From Pedobacter sp. Hv1 (GTDB lineage: Bacteria > Bacteroidota > Bacteroidia > Sphingobacteriales > Sphingobacteriaceae): a DNA stretch of 64,000 nt. The notes below the pieces were generated by a model, which did not search any database, was not told the DNA's origin, and was given only the letters and a program-made list of their open reading frames with translations. Both the position numbers and the translations under genes were made by a program. The stretch spans positions 744,001 through 808,000 of the forward strand of contig NZ_LLWP01000004.1 of the NCBI RefSeq assembly GCF_001412215.1. Direction: 5' to 3'. Of the stretch, positions 27,973 to 37,364 are shown one piece after another (position 1 is the first letter of the stretch; every line of letters starts with the position of its first letter).

Positions 27973-29295
27973 ATGCATAAAATATATATCATCATACTGG
28001 CCGGCTTGTTCATCAATATTTCGGCCTATGCCAGTAACACCATAGACTCTATTGGTGTAGAAAACAACAAAGGAAAAAAAGTAATTGTTTATAAGGTTGA
28101 AGCCAAAGAAACTTATTATTCTATCGCTAAGAAATATAACGTTAATTATAAAGACGTTATGGAGTTTAACGACAGTAAGCTTTTACAGATTGGGGTAATT
28201 TTAAAAGTCCCTACTAACAGCCCATTCACTACTGCTGCTCCAACAAGTACTGGCAACATTGTTGAACATACCGTTGTTGCCAAGGACAACTTAAATATGT
28301 TGGCAGAAAAATATGGCACCACGGTAAACGACATCAAAAGTGCAAACAACCTAAGCTCTATCAATTTAAGGATTGGGCAGGTTTTAAAAATCCCATCAAC
28401 TGGAGCTGTTGTAGAAACGCCGAAAGAAGTTTCGCCAAGTGCGGTATATAAACCAACCACAGCAGCTGTGAGCAGCGACAATGTTACTGCAATTGAGCAT
28501 ACCATTAAAGCTAAGGAAAACCTAAATCTATTGGCACAAAAGTACCACACTACGATAGATGAAATTAAACGTATAAATGGACTTTCTTCTAATAGTTTAC
28601 AAATTGGACAGGTTTTAAAAATCCCTTCGGCTAACGGAGAAGTAATAGAAACACCTGCTGAAAAAATTGTAGAACAACCGGCACCAAAAATTAGCAAAAA
28701 AGCTGCTGCAGAAAAACCTGTAGCAAATGTGGCTACACCTGAAGTTTCGAGCGATGGAAGTAGTATTGAACATGTGGTGGTAGCCAGTGAAACCATCTAT
28801 TCTATTGCCAAAAAATACAATTCGACAACCTATCAGATTAAAACTGCAAATAATTTGACCAGTAACGACCTTACGGTTGGACAGAAATTGATCATCAAAA
28901 ATGCTAAACCAACTGCTGCAGCTGCTACAGAAGAAGAAGGCACAGAAGAAAGTACAGGCACCATGAAAAACCCTGCCTTAAAACTTCCAGCAAGCAGATA
29001 CGGACTTAGTCAGGTAGAAGAAAAAGGAACTGCAGTTTGGATTGCCGACCAAGATTTAGACCCTACTAAAATGCTGGTTTTACACCGCACTGTTCCGGTT
29101 GGTACCATTATCAAAATTACCAACCCAATGACCAATCGGTCTACCTTTGCAAAGGTTGTTGGTAAATTTACAGAGAATGAAACCACAAAAGATGTTATCA
29201 TTGTAATTACAAAAGCAGTAGCAGATGCTGTTGGTGCTTTAGATAAACGATTTTTTTGTAATATAAGTTACGGCGCTCTAGAGAATGAACAATAA
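27973..29295 (+). CDS. Four-LysM protein with C-terminal double-psi beta-barrel-like domain
   Basis: 440 residues with a signal peptide (to about residue 20). Four LysM modules at about residues 38-82, 96-142, 174-220 and 264-310, each with a YSIAKKYN or LAEKYGTT-like core and ending in IGQVLKIPS. Low-complexity Thr/Ala/Pro linkers separate them. The last 100 residues (LPASRYGLSQVEEKG ... VPVGTIIKITNPMTNRS) resemble RlpA-like double-psi beta-barrels. Likely a periplasmic peptidoglycan-binding protein. Its end overlaps the uridine kinase gene by 11 bases. Confidence 0.85.
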   Translation: MHKIYIIILAGLFINISAYASNTIDSIGVENNKGKKVIVYKVEAKETYYSIAKKYNVNYKDVMEFNDSKLLQIGVILKVPTNSPFTTAAPTSTGNIVEHTVVAKDNLNMLAEKYGTTVNDIKSANNLSSINLRIGQVLKIPSTGAVVETPKEVSPSAVYKPTTAAVSSDNVTAIEHTIKAKENLNLLAQKYHTTIDEIKRINGLSSNSLQIGQVLKIPSANGEVIETPAEKIVEQPAPKISKKAAAEKPVANVATPEVSSDGSSIEHVVVASETIYSIAKKYNSTTYQIKTANNLTSNDLTVGQKLIIKNAKPTAAAATEEEGTEESTGTMKNPALKLPASRYGLSQVEEKGTAVWIADQDLDPTKMLVLHRTVPVGTIIKITNPMTNRSTFAKVVGKFTENETTKDVIIVITKAVADAVGALDKRFFCNISYGALENEQ

Positions 29296-29923
29296 AAGTC
29301 CATTAATTATTGGTATTGCTGGTGGAAGTGGTTCTGGCAAAACCTTTTTTTTGAATAGTTTTTTACACCATTTTAAAAACGATGAGGTAACTCTTTTATC
29401 TCAAGATGACTATTACATTCCTGCTGGCGAAATGACGCAGGAAGAAAACAAGTTGTATAATTTCGATCTCCCATCGACCATAGATGATGAACAATTTTTA
29501 ATTGACATCAAAAAGCTAATCAAAGGCGATGTGGTTTATAAAAAAGAATACAATTTCAATAACCCTTTGGCGGTTGTAAAAATATTGGAGATCAATCCTG
29601 CACCAATTATTATTGTAGAGGGGCTTTTCATTTTACACTTTAAGGCAATTGCAGAGTTGTTAAATCTGAGGCTTTTTATTGAAGCCGATGAGGAAGTAGC
29701 TTTACAACGACGTATTAAACGCGATGGTATGGAGCGTGGTTATCCTGAAGATGATGTGTTATACAAATGGACCAACCATGTGGTACCTGCCTACAAAGAG
29801 TTCTTATTGCCCTACAGAGAAAGCTGCGATAAAATTATAGTTAACAATAACGATACGCCTGATGATATTATCAGAATTACGGAAGAAATTACTGAAGAGC
29901 TTAAAGCTAAATTCTGTAAGTAA
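29285..29923 (+). CDS. udk: Uridine kinase
   Basis: 212 residues. P-loop GIAGGSGSGKT near residue 10, LLSQDDYY (nucleoside-binding region), IIIVEGLFIL (Walker B-like strand) and the lid segment RRIKRDGMERGYPEDDVLYKW. It phosphorylates uridine/cytidine to the monophosphate for pyrimidine salvage. The ATG lies inside the LysM gene. A strong hairpin terminator follows. Confidence 0.9.
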   Translation: MNNKSPLIIGIAGGSGSGKTFFLNSFLHHFKNDEVTLLSQDDYYIPAGEMTQEENKLYNFDLPSTIDDEQFLIDIKKLIKGDVVYKKEYNFNNPLAVVKILEINPAPIIIVEGLFILHFKAIAELLNLRLFIEADEEVALQRRIKRDGMERGYPEDDVLYKWTNHVVPAYKEFLLPYRESCDKIIVNNNDTPDDIIRITEEITEELKAKFCK

Positions 29924-29937
29924 GTTTTTAGATCAAG

Positions 29938-29969
29938 AAAAAGGTCAAGAAATATTTCTTGACCTTTTT
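29938..29969. terminator. Bidirectional intrinsic terminator
   Basis: Perfect 32-base palindrome AAAAAGGTCAAGAAAT / ATTTCTTGACCTTTTT between the convergent uridine kinase and CoA-transferase genes. Confidence 0.9.
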
Positions 29970-29985
29970 GATTCCATATTATTTT

Positions 29986-30648
29986 TTAATCAATTACCAT
30001 TTCTGGTACATCGTCATCAGCATAGAGTTTACCCCATGTTGCATTTCTAATAAAATCAACACTTACACCCGGTGCTCTTTCAATTAATTTAAAACCACCT
30101 TCAGGTAAAACATCCAATACCGCTAATTCTGTTACTATCTTTTTGATACATTTTACACCAGTTAGCGGTAAAGTACAAGCTGGTAACAATTTACTTTCGC
30201 CCGCTTTATTTACATGCTGCATGGCTACAATAATGTTTTTAGCCGATGCTACCAAATCCATAGCACCTCCCATTCCCTTCACCATTTTACCTGGAATTTT
30301 CCAGTTGGCGATGTCGCCATTTTCCGAAACTTCCATTGCGCCTAAAATGGTCAGGTCAATTTTTTGTGCCCTGATCATTCCAAAACTCATTGCCGAGTCG
30401 AATATAGAAGATCCTGGCAAGGTTGTAATGGTCTGTTTACCCGCATTGATCAAATCAGGATCTTCTTCTCCTTCAAAAGGAAAAGGGCCCATGCCCAATA
30501 ATCCATTTTCAGACTGGAGTACTACATTTATTCCTTGCGGAATATAATTGGCCACCAATGTTGGAATACCTATTCCAAGATTTACATAATAACCGTCTTT
30601 TATTTCTTTGGAGATTCGCTGAGCGATCCCTTCTTTTGATAATGCCAT
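29986..30648 (-). CDS. scoB: 3-oxoacid CoA-transferase, subunit B
   Basis: 220 residues from ATG 30646-30648; the open frame extends 16 codons further, across the DUF4260 stop codon, and is not used here. The catalytic glutamate is in VVLQSENGLLGMGP, with GIGIPTLVANYIP before it. With subunit A it transfers CoA between succinyl-CoA (or acetyl-CoA) and acetoacetate. It sits directly after the DUF4260 gene, so all three are probably one transcript. Confidence 0.93.
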   Translation of the reverse strand: MALSKEGIAQRISKEIKDGYYVNLGIGIPTLVANYIPQGINVVLQSENGLLGMGPFPFEGEEDPDLINAGKQTITTLPGSSIFDSAMSFGMIRAQKIDLTILGAMEVSENGDIANWKIPGKMVKGMGGAMDLVASAKNIIVAMQHVNKAGESKLLPACTLPLTGVKCIKKIVTELAVLDVLPEGGFKLIERAPGVSVDFIRNATWGKLYADDDVPEMVID

Positions 30649-30649
30649 A

Positions 30650-31006
30650 TTATTTATTTTTTCCGATAATGCCCAAATGCGTATGATTAAAAGCATTAAA
30701 ATATTTTAAACCATAACCTAATGCCCTATCCATGCTAGAATGGGCAAATAGGATAATGCCTATAAGTTGAAGAATTGGTGATGATAAATAGAAACCTGTA
30801 ACAAAAATTGCAATAGCCAAAGCTTTGTGGTGTAAAATGTTATAGAGGATAGCTCCAACTTTAGGGTTAATGATATAACCTAACATACTAAGATCGGGCA
30901 CCAATAACAATGCAGGAAAAACCCACCACGAAAATGGCAAGTAACAAAACCCAAAAAGCGCTAGTAAAAACATAGCGATCTCTTCTATTGCAACTATTTT
31001 TTTCAT
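30650..31006 (-). CDS. DUF4260 family membrane protein
   Basis: 118 residues, three or four membrane helices. Conserved features of DUF4260: VPDLSMLGYIINPKVGAILYNILHHKA and HSSMDRALGYGLKY. Its ATG overlaps the scoA stop and its stop is at the start of scoB, so it is translationally embedded between the two CoA-transferase subunits. No function is known for the family. Confidence 0.85.
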   Translation of the reverse strand: MKKIVAIEEIAMFLLALFGFCYLPFSWWVFPALLLVPDLSMLGYIINPKVGAILYNILHHKALAIAIFVTGFYLSSPILQLIGIILFAHSSMDRALGYGLKYFNAFNHTHLGIIGKNK

Positions 31007-31707
31007 TAAGCTTTGCTTCTAACGGTTCTTTGCTCAATTCTTTTTTCGTAAGCTTTTCCCTGAAAAATACGGTGTACATAAACACCAGGCGTATGAATTT
31101 GATCAGGATCTAATTCTCCGGCCTCTACCAGTTCTTCTACTTCAGCGATGGTAGTTTTACCTGCCATTGCCATTACCGGATTAAAGTTTCTACTGGTAGA
31201 ACGGAAGATCAAATTGCCAGCTGTATCACCTTTCCAGGCTTTTACCAAAGCAAAATCAGCATCGAAGGCATATTCCATTAGGTAATCTTTTCCGTTAAAA
31301 TTACGCACTTCTTTTCCTTCTGCTACCTCGGTTCCTACTCCTGCTGGTGTAAAAATTGCAGGCATACCGTAACCAGCTGCCAAACAACGGGTTGCTAAAG
31401 TTCCCTGAGGGATCAGTTCTACTTCTAATTCACCACTTAGCAGTTGACGTTCAAATTCTGCATTTTCTCCTACATAAGAAGAGATCATCTTTTTTACCTG
31501 ACGAGTCTGCAACATTAAACCGATCCCAAAATCGTCAACACCTGCATTATTGGCAATACAGGTTAAATCTTTCACTCCCTTTTTAACTAGGGCTGCAATA
31601 CAATTTTCTGGAATACCACATAAACCAAAACCACCTAACATTAAGGTTTGTCCGTCATTGATATCTTTAATAGCCTCGTCTGCACCAGCTACAACTTTAT
31701 TGATCAT
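31006..31707 (-). CDS. scoA: 3-oxoacid CoA-transferase, subunit A
   Basis: 233 residues. Typical alpha subunit: [26 protein letters not shown], then [14 protein letters not shown], and ending with [18 protein letters not shown]. With ScoB it forms SCOT, using acetoacetate or related 3-oxoacids. A TATTTTTG box lies about 95 bases upstream. First gene of the scoA-DUF4260-scoB operon. Confidence 0.93.
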   Translation of the reverse strand: MINKVVAGADEAIKDINDGQTLMLGGFGLCGIPENCIAALVKKGVKDLTCIANNAGVDDFGIGLMLQTRQVKKMISSYVGENAEFERQLLSGELEVELIPQGTLATRCLAAGYGMPAIFTPAGVGTEVAEGKEVRNFNGKDYLMEYAFDADFALVKAWKGDTAGNLIFRSTSRNFNPVMAMAGKTTIAEVEELVEAGELDPDQIHTPGVYVHRIFQGKAYEKRIEQRTVRSKA

Positions 31708-31800
31708 ATACTCTGTTTTAGGGCTAAATTATAAAGTTATTGCACGGCTTCCAAATCGTTTTTTGAACAATGATGATGTAAACTATACACTAAGGCAGAA

Positions 31801-31808
31801 CAAAAATA
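31801..31808 (-). promoter_or_regulatory. Putative -7 box (TATTTTTG) for scoA
   Basis: Exact TAnnTTTG match 94 bases upstream of the ATG; no clear -33 element. Confidence 0.3.
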
Positions 31809-31870
31809 GCCTCTAAAAATATTTAAAGACTACTTTAGCCGTAATTTTGTCAAATTAAAAACTAGTGTAG

Positions 31871-32959
31871 CTATTTTGTGATTTCGATAATTTTATCGTT
31901 ACTTCCGTTACTGGTACAGATATAGATCTTTCCTTCCGGAGATTGACAAACCGCTCTTAACCTACCAAAACTGTTCACATAAAAATCTTTTGTTTCAACA
32001 ATTCTGGATTGCGTTTCATCTAATTTGAGCTGTACCAATTTCGATCCCTTTAATACGGCTAGCAACAAAGAGTTTTTAAATTGCGGAATATAATTTGAAT
32101 TGTAATACGTTAAGCCGCTTGGCGCTATGGTTGGTGTCCAATTGATCAATGGTTCTACGATATTATTTTGGGTACAAAAAGCTTGTTCATTGGGCTCATT
32201 ACAAAAACCTTTCACATTTGGCCAACCATAATTCCTTCCTTTTTCAATTACATTAATTTCATCGTCAGAATCTGGACCATGTTCTGAAGAAAAGATTTTA
32301 CTACTAACGAGCACTAAACCTTGTGGATTGCGATGGCCTGATGTCCAAATTGGGCTATTGCGATTTGGATTATCGGCAGGAATGGTTCCATCTAAATTTA
32401 TCCTTAATATTTTACCAGAAATTGAGGTGTTATTTTGTGGTGTTGAAGTATCTGATGCATCGCCAGTGGTGATGAAAAGTTTATTGGCATTGATCAACAA
32501 TCGAGAACCATTGTGGATAGATGCTGCCGGAATTTGATCTAATAAAATTTGAGGATTATTTAAAGCTCCACCTGAATAAGTATAACGCACAACTTTGCCT
32601 TTATAAGTTGTACCATAATTATACACTACATATACATACGGATTGGTAGCAAAATCTGGATGAAGCGCCATGCCCAACAAACCACCTTCACCATTTACTC
32701 GAACTTCACTAATAGTGAGTAAAGGGCTTACTGCACCTGTTTGCGGATTTAAGCGACTAATTTTGCCACTCTTTTCGGTCAACCAAATGAACTGATCTGG
32801 ACCATAAACTATTTCCCAAGGATTAACCAAACCAGACACCAATACATTTGTTTTGAGTGTTACATCTGGTAAGGTTCCTACTTCCTCATTTTCGGAACTG
32901 CTCTTTTTACAAGCAACGCATGAAATTGCAATTACAAGGTAAAATAAGAATGTTTTCAT
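31871..32959 (-). CDS. PQQ-type glucose/sorbosone dehydrogenase-like lipoprotein
   Basis: 362 residues. Lipoprotein signal with lipobox VACK (Cys17). A six-bladed beta-propeller of the GSDH type: LVNPWEIVYGPDQFIWLTEKSG, GEGGLLGMALHPDF, SGHRNPQGLVL, SSEHGPDSDDEINVIEKGRNYGWP. These segments match soluble PQQ-dependent aldose dehydrogenases, including the likely catalytic His and Ca/PQQ-binding residues. It would oxidise sugars in the periplasm, if PQQ is available; no PQQ synthesis genes are in this window. Confidence 0.9.
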   Translation of the reverse strand: MKTFLFYLVIAISCVACKKSSSENEEVGTLPDVTLKTNVLVSGLVNPWEIVYGPDQFIWLTEKSGKISRLNPQTGAVSPLLTISEVRVNGEGGLLGMALHPDFATNPYVYVVYNYGTTYKGKVVRYTYSGGALNNPQILLDQIPAASIHNGSRLLINANKLFITTGDASDTSTPQNNTSISGKILRINLDGTIPADNPNRNSPIWTSGHRNPQGLVLVSSKIFSSEHGPDSDDEINVIEKGRNYGWPNVKGFCNEPNEQAFCTQNNIVEPLINWTPTIAPSGLTYYNSNYIPQFKNSLLLAVLKGSKLVQLKLDETQSRIVETKDFYVNSFGRLRAVCQSPEGKIYICTSNGSNDKIIEITK

Positions 32960-33272
32960 AACCCCAATGTTTTAAAGATAACAACATTAGGGTATTTTAG
33001 TTTTAAAGTTTGGTTTAACTGGACTTAGGGATAAGAAAATGAGTTTTTATTTTTTTCTCCTCTTTGGTAACTATATTGCTTCGCAGACAAACTTTTTTCC
33101 TGTAGATGAAAAAAGTATGCAAAAAAATCCACGGCTGCGCCCTGTTCTTTTAAAGAAAGTACTTAGGCCTATTGCTGCATTCCGAACAGGCCAAGGCCGC
33201 TTTTAGTGGAACGTGAGGTGGTGCTTTGGCTTGACATAGTTCCAAGTTTAGGCTCCTTAACCTGAGCTTACA
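32960..33272. other. 313-base gap without gene; hairpin and GC-richer repeat-like stretch
   Basis: Contains the hairpin ACTTTTTTC-N8-GAAAAAAGT (33091-33116) and a GC-richer stretch (about 33130-33235, AGGCCT, GGCCAAGGCC) unlike the AT-rich flanks. No reading frame of interest. It resembles the dispersed material at 17.9 kb in style, but I see no shared long word. Confidence 0.5.
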
Positions 33273-35642
33273 TTAGTTTAGGTATACATAAGTAATCCCA
33301 TCTCCTCCTCTATCGGCATGCTCATCTTCCACTTTGGTTACCTCTTTAAATTTTTTAAGGTAATCTCTAATCAATTTCCTTAAAATGCCATCGCCTTTGC
33401 CATGAATTAACTTAACCGATGGAAAGCCCAACATAATGGCCTTATCCAAATAGTTTTCTACTTCTTGCAGGGCATTTTCGCCACGCATACCACGTAAATC
33501 TAATTCTGGCTTAAAGTTGGTAATGGCCTCAGAAATACGTCCTGAAAAAGAATTGCTTTGCACTACCTTTTTAGCTTGGCGGTTGCTAATTTTTTGCACT
33601 CTATTTTTCTTTACTACAGACCTTAGATCGCCCAAAGCAATAACCAAGTTATCTCTATTAATCTCTAAAACCTGCCCACTGGTTTCTGTATTTACCAATT
33701 GTACCCAATCGCCAACCTCTATTATAGAATTGTCTATCTTCACCACAGGTTTGCGTTCTTCTTTCACTTCGTTTTTAACCAAGCTTTTCTGTAGGTTCTG
33801 GCGCAGTTCTTTGGTTACCACTTTATCTGCTTGTTTTTCTTTAATCTCAGCAATTGTATTTTCTACCAATTTATTGGCTTCACGTACAATGTTCTGGGCT
33901 TCGAGTTTGGCTTCTTTAATCAGTACTTTTTTATTCTCTTCTAAAAACAGTTTGAGTTTTTCATTTTCAGCAACGAGGTTCTTCACCTTGTTTTGTTGAT
34001 TGGCTAAGGTGATTTTGGTTTCGTGAATTTGTCGTTTTTCTTTCTCCAAATCAACCAATAAACTATCAATACTATTCTGGTTGGTTCCTGTCTTCTCTTT
34101 GGCCAATTGCAATACTTCCTTTTGCAAACCTATATTTTGAGCAATTTCAAAGGCGTAAGAACTTCCTGGCTTACCAATATCCAAAATGTATAAAGGCTTC
34201 ATTTTTGCATTGTCAAACAGCATGGATGCATTTTCTAGACCATCTGTATTTCCGGCAAACAACTTCAGGTTAGAATAGTGGGTTGTAATTACACCACGAA
34301 CTTTTTTATTGTTCAATACTTCTAATACTGCTTCGGCCATTGGCCCACCAAATTGCGGATCAGTTCCGGTACCAAATTCGTCTATTAACACCAATGTTTT
34401 GGGTGAGGCATGTTCCACAAAATAACGCATTTTGGTTAAGTGTGCACTGTAGGTACTCAAATCGGATTCTATTGATTGGTCATCTCCAATGTCTGCAAAA
34501 ATCTGATCAAAAATACCCATTTCACTGCTCTCATCAACAGGCACCAATAAACCTGTTTGCATCATCATCTGCAACAAGCCTACTGTTTTCATACAAACAG
34601 ACTTTCCCCCGGCATTTGGCCCAGAAACCAATACAATCCTTAAATTTTCATTGATATGAATATTTAAAGGCACCACTGTCTTTTTTTCTAGCGCAAAAGA
34701 AAGCAACAATAAAGGATGGCGGGCATTGGTCAACCTAGTTTTAGGTTCTTTTAACAACACTGGCATATTTGCCTGAATATCAATAGCAAACAAGGCCTTA
34801 GCCCTAACAAAATCAAGCTTAGTTAAAAAACCATGGTACGACAACAATAAAGGCGTGTATGGCCTCAATTCGTTGGTCAAAGCAATCAAAATCTTAATGA
34901 TCTCTCTGCGTTTGTCGAATTCTAGGTCGCGAAGTTTATTGTTTAAGGTAAAAACTTCTTCAGGTTCTAAATAAACCGTTTGCCCACTGGCAGATTCATC
35001 ATGGATAAAACCTTTCAGTTTTCTTTTATTTTCTGCTAAAATAGGAATACACATTCGCCCATCACGGATAGTTAAACTTCCATCGGCCACCCAATTTTTA
35101 CCAACTGCCATTTTATAGATGGAGTCCATTCTTTTGCGAACTTCTTGCTCGCCTTTGGCAATTTCAGCGGTAATTTCTTGTAATGTTGGCGAAGCATTTG
35201 GTTTCAATTTCCCCTTAGGGTCTAAAACTGCTTCTATTTTTTTAAGGATATTTCTTTCGATGGGCAAATGCTCAAACAGCGCCTCTAAGTTTGGATAGAT
35301 TTCTTTTCTTTCGTCAAAAAATCTAATCACCGAAAATACGGTCTGTAAAGAAGCATAGATCTGGAAGAGTTCTTCTTCCATTAAATAAGTTCCCTCTACC
35401 CTAATTTTATCGGCTAGTGCCTTAATGTCAAAAAAGGTACTGATCTGTAAAGGTTCCTGGTTTTCTAAAATACTCTTGAATTCGTGGGTTTGGCGAAGAA
35501 ATTTATTGATCTGATCATATTTGGTCATCACCTGCATTTTATTCACCAATGCTTGCCCCATTGTACTTAAACAATGTTGATGAACCATTTGCCTCACTTC
35601 ATTAAAACCCAATCTCTCTTGGCAATTTTCTGGATATAACAT
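33273..35642 (-). CDS. mutS2: MutS2 family ATPase/endonuclease
   Basis: 789 residues. MutS core and clamp helices are followed by the ATPase: Walker A GPNAGGKSV, Walker B TLVLIDEFGTGTDP and ITTHYSNLK. A long coiled coil (about residues 500-640) leads to a KOW-like segment and a C-terminal Smr nuclease domain (LDLRGMRGENALQEVENYLD, LIHGKGDGILR). Bacterial MutS2 acts on branched DNA and has been linked to rescue of collided ribosomes. A DUF4296 lipoprotein gene precedes it by 14 bases. Confidence 0.94.
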   Translation of the reverse strand: MLYPENCQERLGFNEVRQMVHQHCLSTMGQALVNKMQVMTKYDQINKFLRQTHEFKSILENQEPLQISTFFDIKALADKIRVEGTYLMEEELFQIYASLQTVFSVIRFFDERKEIYPNLEALFEHLPIERNILKKIEAVLDPKGKLKPNASPTLQEITAEIAKGEQEVRKRMDSIYKMAVGKNWVADGSLTIRDGRMCIPILAENKRKLKGFIHDESASGQTVYLEPEEVFTLNNKLRDLEFDKRREIIKILIALTNELRPYTPLLLSYHGFLTKLDFVRAKALFAIDIQANMPVLLKEPKTRLTNARHPLLLLSFALEKKTVVPLNIHINENLRIVLVSGPNAGGKSVCMKTVGLLQMMMQTGLLVPVDESSEMGIFDQIFADIGDDQSIESDLSTYSAHLTKMRYFVEHASPKTLVLIDEFGTGTDPQFGGPMAEAVLEVLNNKKVRGVITTHYSNLKLFAGNTDGLENASMLFDNAKMKPLYILDIGKPGSSYAFEIAQNIGLQKEVLQLAKEKTGTNQNSIDSLLVDLEKEKRQIHETKITLANQQNKVKNLVAENEKLKLFLEENKKVLIKEAKLEAQNIVREANKLVENTIAEIKEKQADKVVTKELRQNLQKSLVKNEVKEERKPVVKIDNSIIEVGDWVQLVNTETSGQVLEINRDNLVIALGDLRSVVKKNRVQKISNRQAKKVVQSNSFSGRISEAITNFKPELDLRGMRGENALQEVENYLDKAIMLGFPSVKLIHGKGDGILRKLIRDYLKKFKEVTKVEDEHADRGGDGITYVYLN

Positions 35643-35656
35643 ACTTTATACTGGTG

Positions 35657-36136
35657 TTAGTGCACTAAAAAAAATGGGTTTGAACCCACTGCAGGTCCTG
35701 TACGCTTTGCCCCTGCATTTTGAATATCTAAATATTTTATAACCAACAATGGGTTCTGTTGTGCTGCAAGCCTTTCTTGCTCTTTTACCGATTCTGCATT
35801 AACCATTTTATCATTTTTTGCTTTTTCTTTAGCAAAGGTTTTTTCTACTTGTTGGTAAATTTTTTCCATGATGTCTGGATGGTCGTAATAATAATTCATG
35901 CTTTTAGCATATAAAGCAGAATCAATACTAAATTTTTTATAAATGCCCTTATAGTAAGCCGAAGCTACCAATGTTGCAGAATCTTTTTTAGCAATTGTGG
36001 TAACGTAGCCATCTACTACATGCACATCAAATAATACTTTCTCCATTTGATCTGGCTGAATGATCTCTTTAGGGATGCCTGGTTTACAAGCATATAATAG
36101 CATACAAGATATGATGATGGCAAAAAATCTCTTCAT
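35657..36136 (-). CDS. DUF4296 domain lipoprotein
   Basis: 159 residues. Lipobox LYAC (Cys16), then the conserved DUF4296 segment (PDQMEKVLFDVHVVDGYV, YYKGIYKKFSIDSALYAKSMNYY). The C-terminus is Lys/Gln/Asn rich. Family of unknown role widespread in Bacteroidota, often near mutS2 or other core genes. Divergent from the yggS operon. Confidence 0.85.
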   Translation of the reverse strand: MKRFFAIIISCMLLYACKPGIPKEIIQPDQMEKVLFDVHVVDGYVTTIAKKDSATLVASAYYKGIYKKFSIDSALYAKSMNYYYDHPDIMEKIYQQVEKTFAKEKAKNDKMVNAESVKEQERLAAQQNPLLVIKYLDIQNAGAKRTGPAVGSNPFFLVH

Positions 36137-36208
36137 TATTTACAAAACCTTTCTTATTTCTTAGTCAAATTGAGCTAAGGTTATTAATTTTACCAAAAAT
36201 ACTGATAA

Positions 36209-36907
36209 ATGAGCATTGCAGATAACTTATTGAAATATAAAAATGAATTAGATTCAGCGGGGGTTAAGTTGGTAGCCGTTTCTAAAAACCATCCAGCAGA
36301 AGCTATATTAACTGCTTACAATGCAGGTCAAAGAGTTTTTGGCGAAAATCTGGTACAAGAGATGGTGGAAAAACAAGCTCAACTGCCACAAGATATTGAA
36401 TGGCATTTAATAGGTCATTTACAAAGCAATAAGGTAAAATACATTGCTCCTTTTATTAAATTGATCGAATCTGTAGACAGTCTAAAACTCTTAAAAGAGA
36501 TTGACAAACAAGCCGCAAAAAACAACAGGGTAATTGATTGTTTGTTACAGATTTACATTGCCGATGAGGAAACGAAGTTTGGCCTGGGCTTTGATGAAGC
36601 TATTGAACTATTGCGTTCGGAAGAATTTACAACTTTGAAAAATGTAAGGATCATCGGTTTAATGGGCATTGCCACCAACACCGCCCTTGATGGACAGACA
36701 AAAGCAGAATTTCAGGAGTTGAAAGTACTTTTTGATGGCATTAAGCTGAGCTTTTTTAGAAAAGAAGATAGTTTTAAAGAAATTTCTATGGGCATGTCTT
36801 CAGACTACCAAATTGCCGTTGAGCAAGGAAGCACCATTGTAAGGATTGGAAGTAATATATTTGGTAAAAGGGTAATTAAACATTGGAAAACAGCAGATGG
36901 AAATTAA
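36209..36907 (+). CDS. YggS-family PLP homeostasis protein
   Basis: 232 residues. PLP-binding lysine in LVAVSKNHPAEAI (about residue 25), then VFGENLVQEM, WHLIGHLQSNKVKYI, and the phosphate-binding end MGMSSDYQIAVEQGSTIVRIGS. This family binds PLP without a known catalytic reaction and helps maintain cellular B6 and amino-acid pools. First gene of a five-gene operon with very tight overlaps. Confidence 0.92.
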   Translation: MSIADNLLKYKNELDSAGVKLVAVSKNHPAEAILTAYNAGQRVFGENLVQEMVEKQAQLPQDIEWHLIGHLQSNKVKYIAPFIKLIESVDSLKLLKEIDKQAAKNNRVIDCLLQIYIADEETKFGLGFDEAIELLRSEEFTTLKNVRIIGLMGIATNTALDGQTKAEFQELKVLFDGIKLSFFRKEDSFKEISMGMSSDYQIAVEQGSTIVRIGSNIFGKRVIKHWKTADGN

Positions 36908-37364
36908 TTTAAGAGTAGCAGTAGAAAAAGATTGTGTTCGTTTACTCGAGCTGATTAATGAGTTGGCCCTTTATGAAAAAGCTCCTGAAGAAGTAACGGT
37001 AACTTTGGCCGAATTTATTGATGCAGGATTTGGAGAAAAACCGGTTTGGAAAGCTTTTGTTGCAGAAGAAAATGAGGTAATTATCGGTTTCGCCTTATTT
37101 TACACCAGATACTCAACCTGGAAAGGTTGTCGTTTATACTTAGAAGATTTTATTGTAACCGAAGCTTACAGAGGAAAAGGTGTAGGTAAAATATTATTTG
37201 AAAAGGTAATTGAAGAAGCTAGAGACAACAATTACAACGGTATGACTTGGCAAGTGTTAGACTGGAATGAACCTGCTATCAATTTTTACAATAAATATAA
37301 CGCTTATATAGAAAATGGTTGGTTAAATGCATCATTCTCTAAAGCACAAACAAAAAGCCTATGA
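36897..37364 (+). CDS. GNAT family N-acetyltransferase
   Basis: 155 residues. The acetyl-CoA binding loop is VTEAYRGKGVGKILFEKVIE, followed by MTWQVLDWNEPAINFYNKYNA, both GNAT hallmarks and close to the diamine acetyltransferase (SSAT-like) group. The acceptor is unknown. It overlaps yggS by 11 bases and the next gene by four (ATGA), implying coupled translation. Confidence 0.9.
   Translation: MEINLRVAVEKDCVRLLELINELALYEKAPEEVTVTLAEFIDAGFGEKPVWKAFVAEENEVIIGFALFYTRYSTWKGCRLYLEDFIVTEAYRGKGVGKILFEKVIEEARDNNYNGMTWQVLDWNEPAINFYNKYNAYIENGWLNASFSKAQTKSL

Noticed and set aside
28146-28796. Long reading frame of 216 codons on the minus strand
   Set aside because: It lies wholly opposite the LysM protein gene, whose repeated Thr/Ala-rich codons leave the complementary frame free of stops; its protein resembles no family.
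30649-30696. 16-codon extension of scoB
   Set aside because: It overlaps the DUF4260 coding region; the inner ATG directly follows the DUF4260 stop.
33517-33999. 160-codon plus-strand frame opposite mutS2
   Set aside because: Shadow of the coiled-coil region; composition is Ser/Leu/Phe rich and no start signal is seen.
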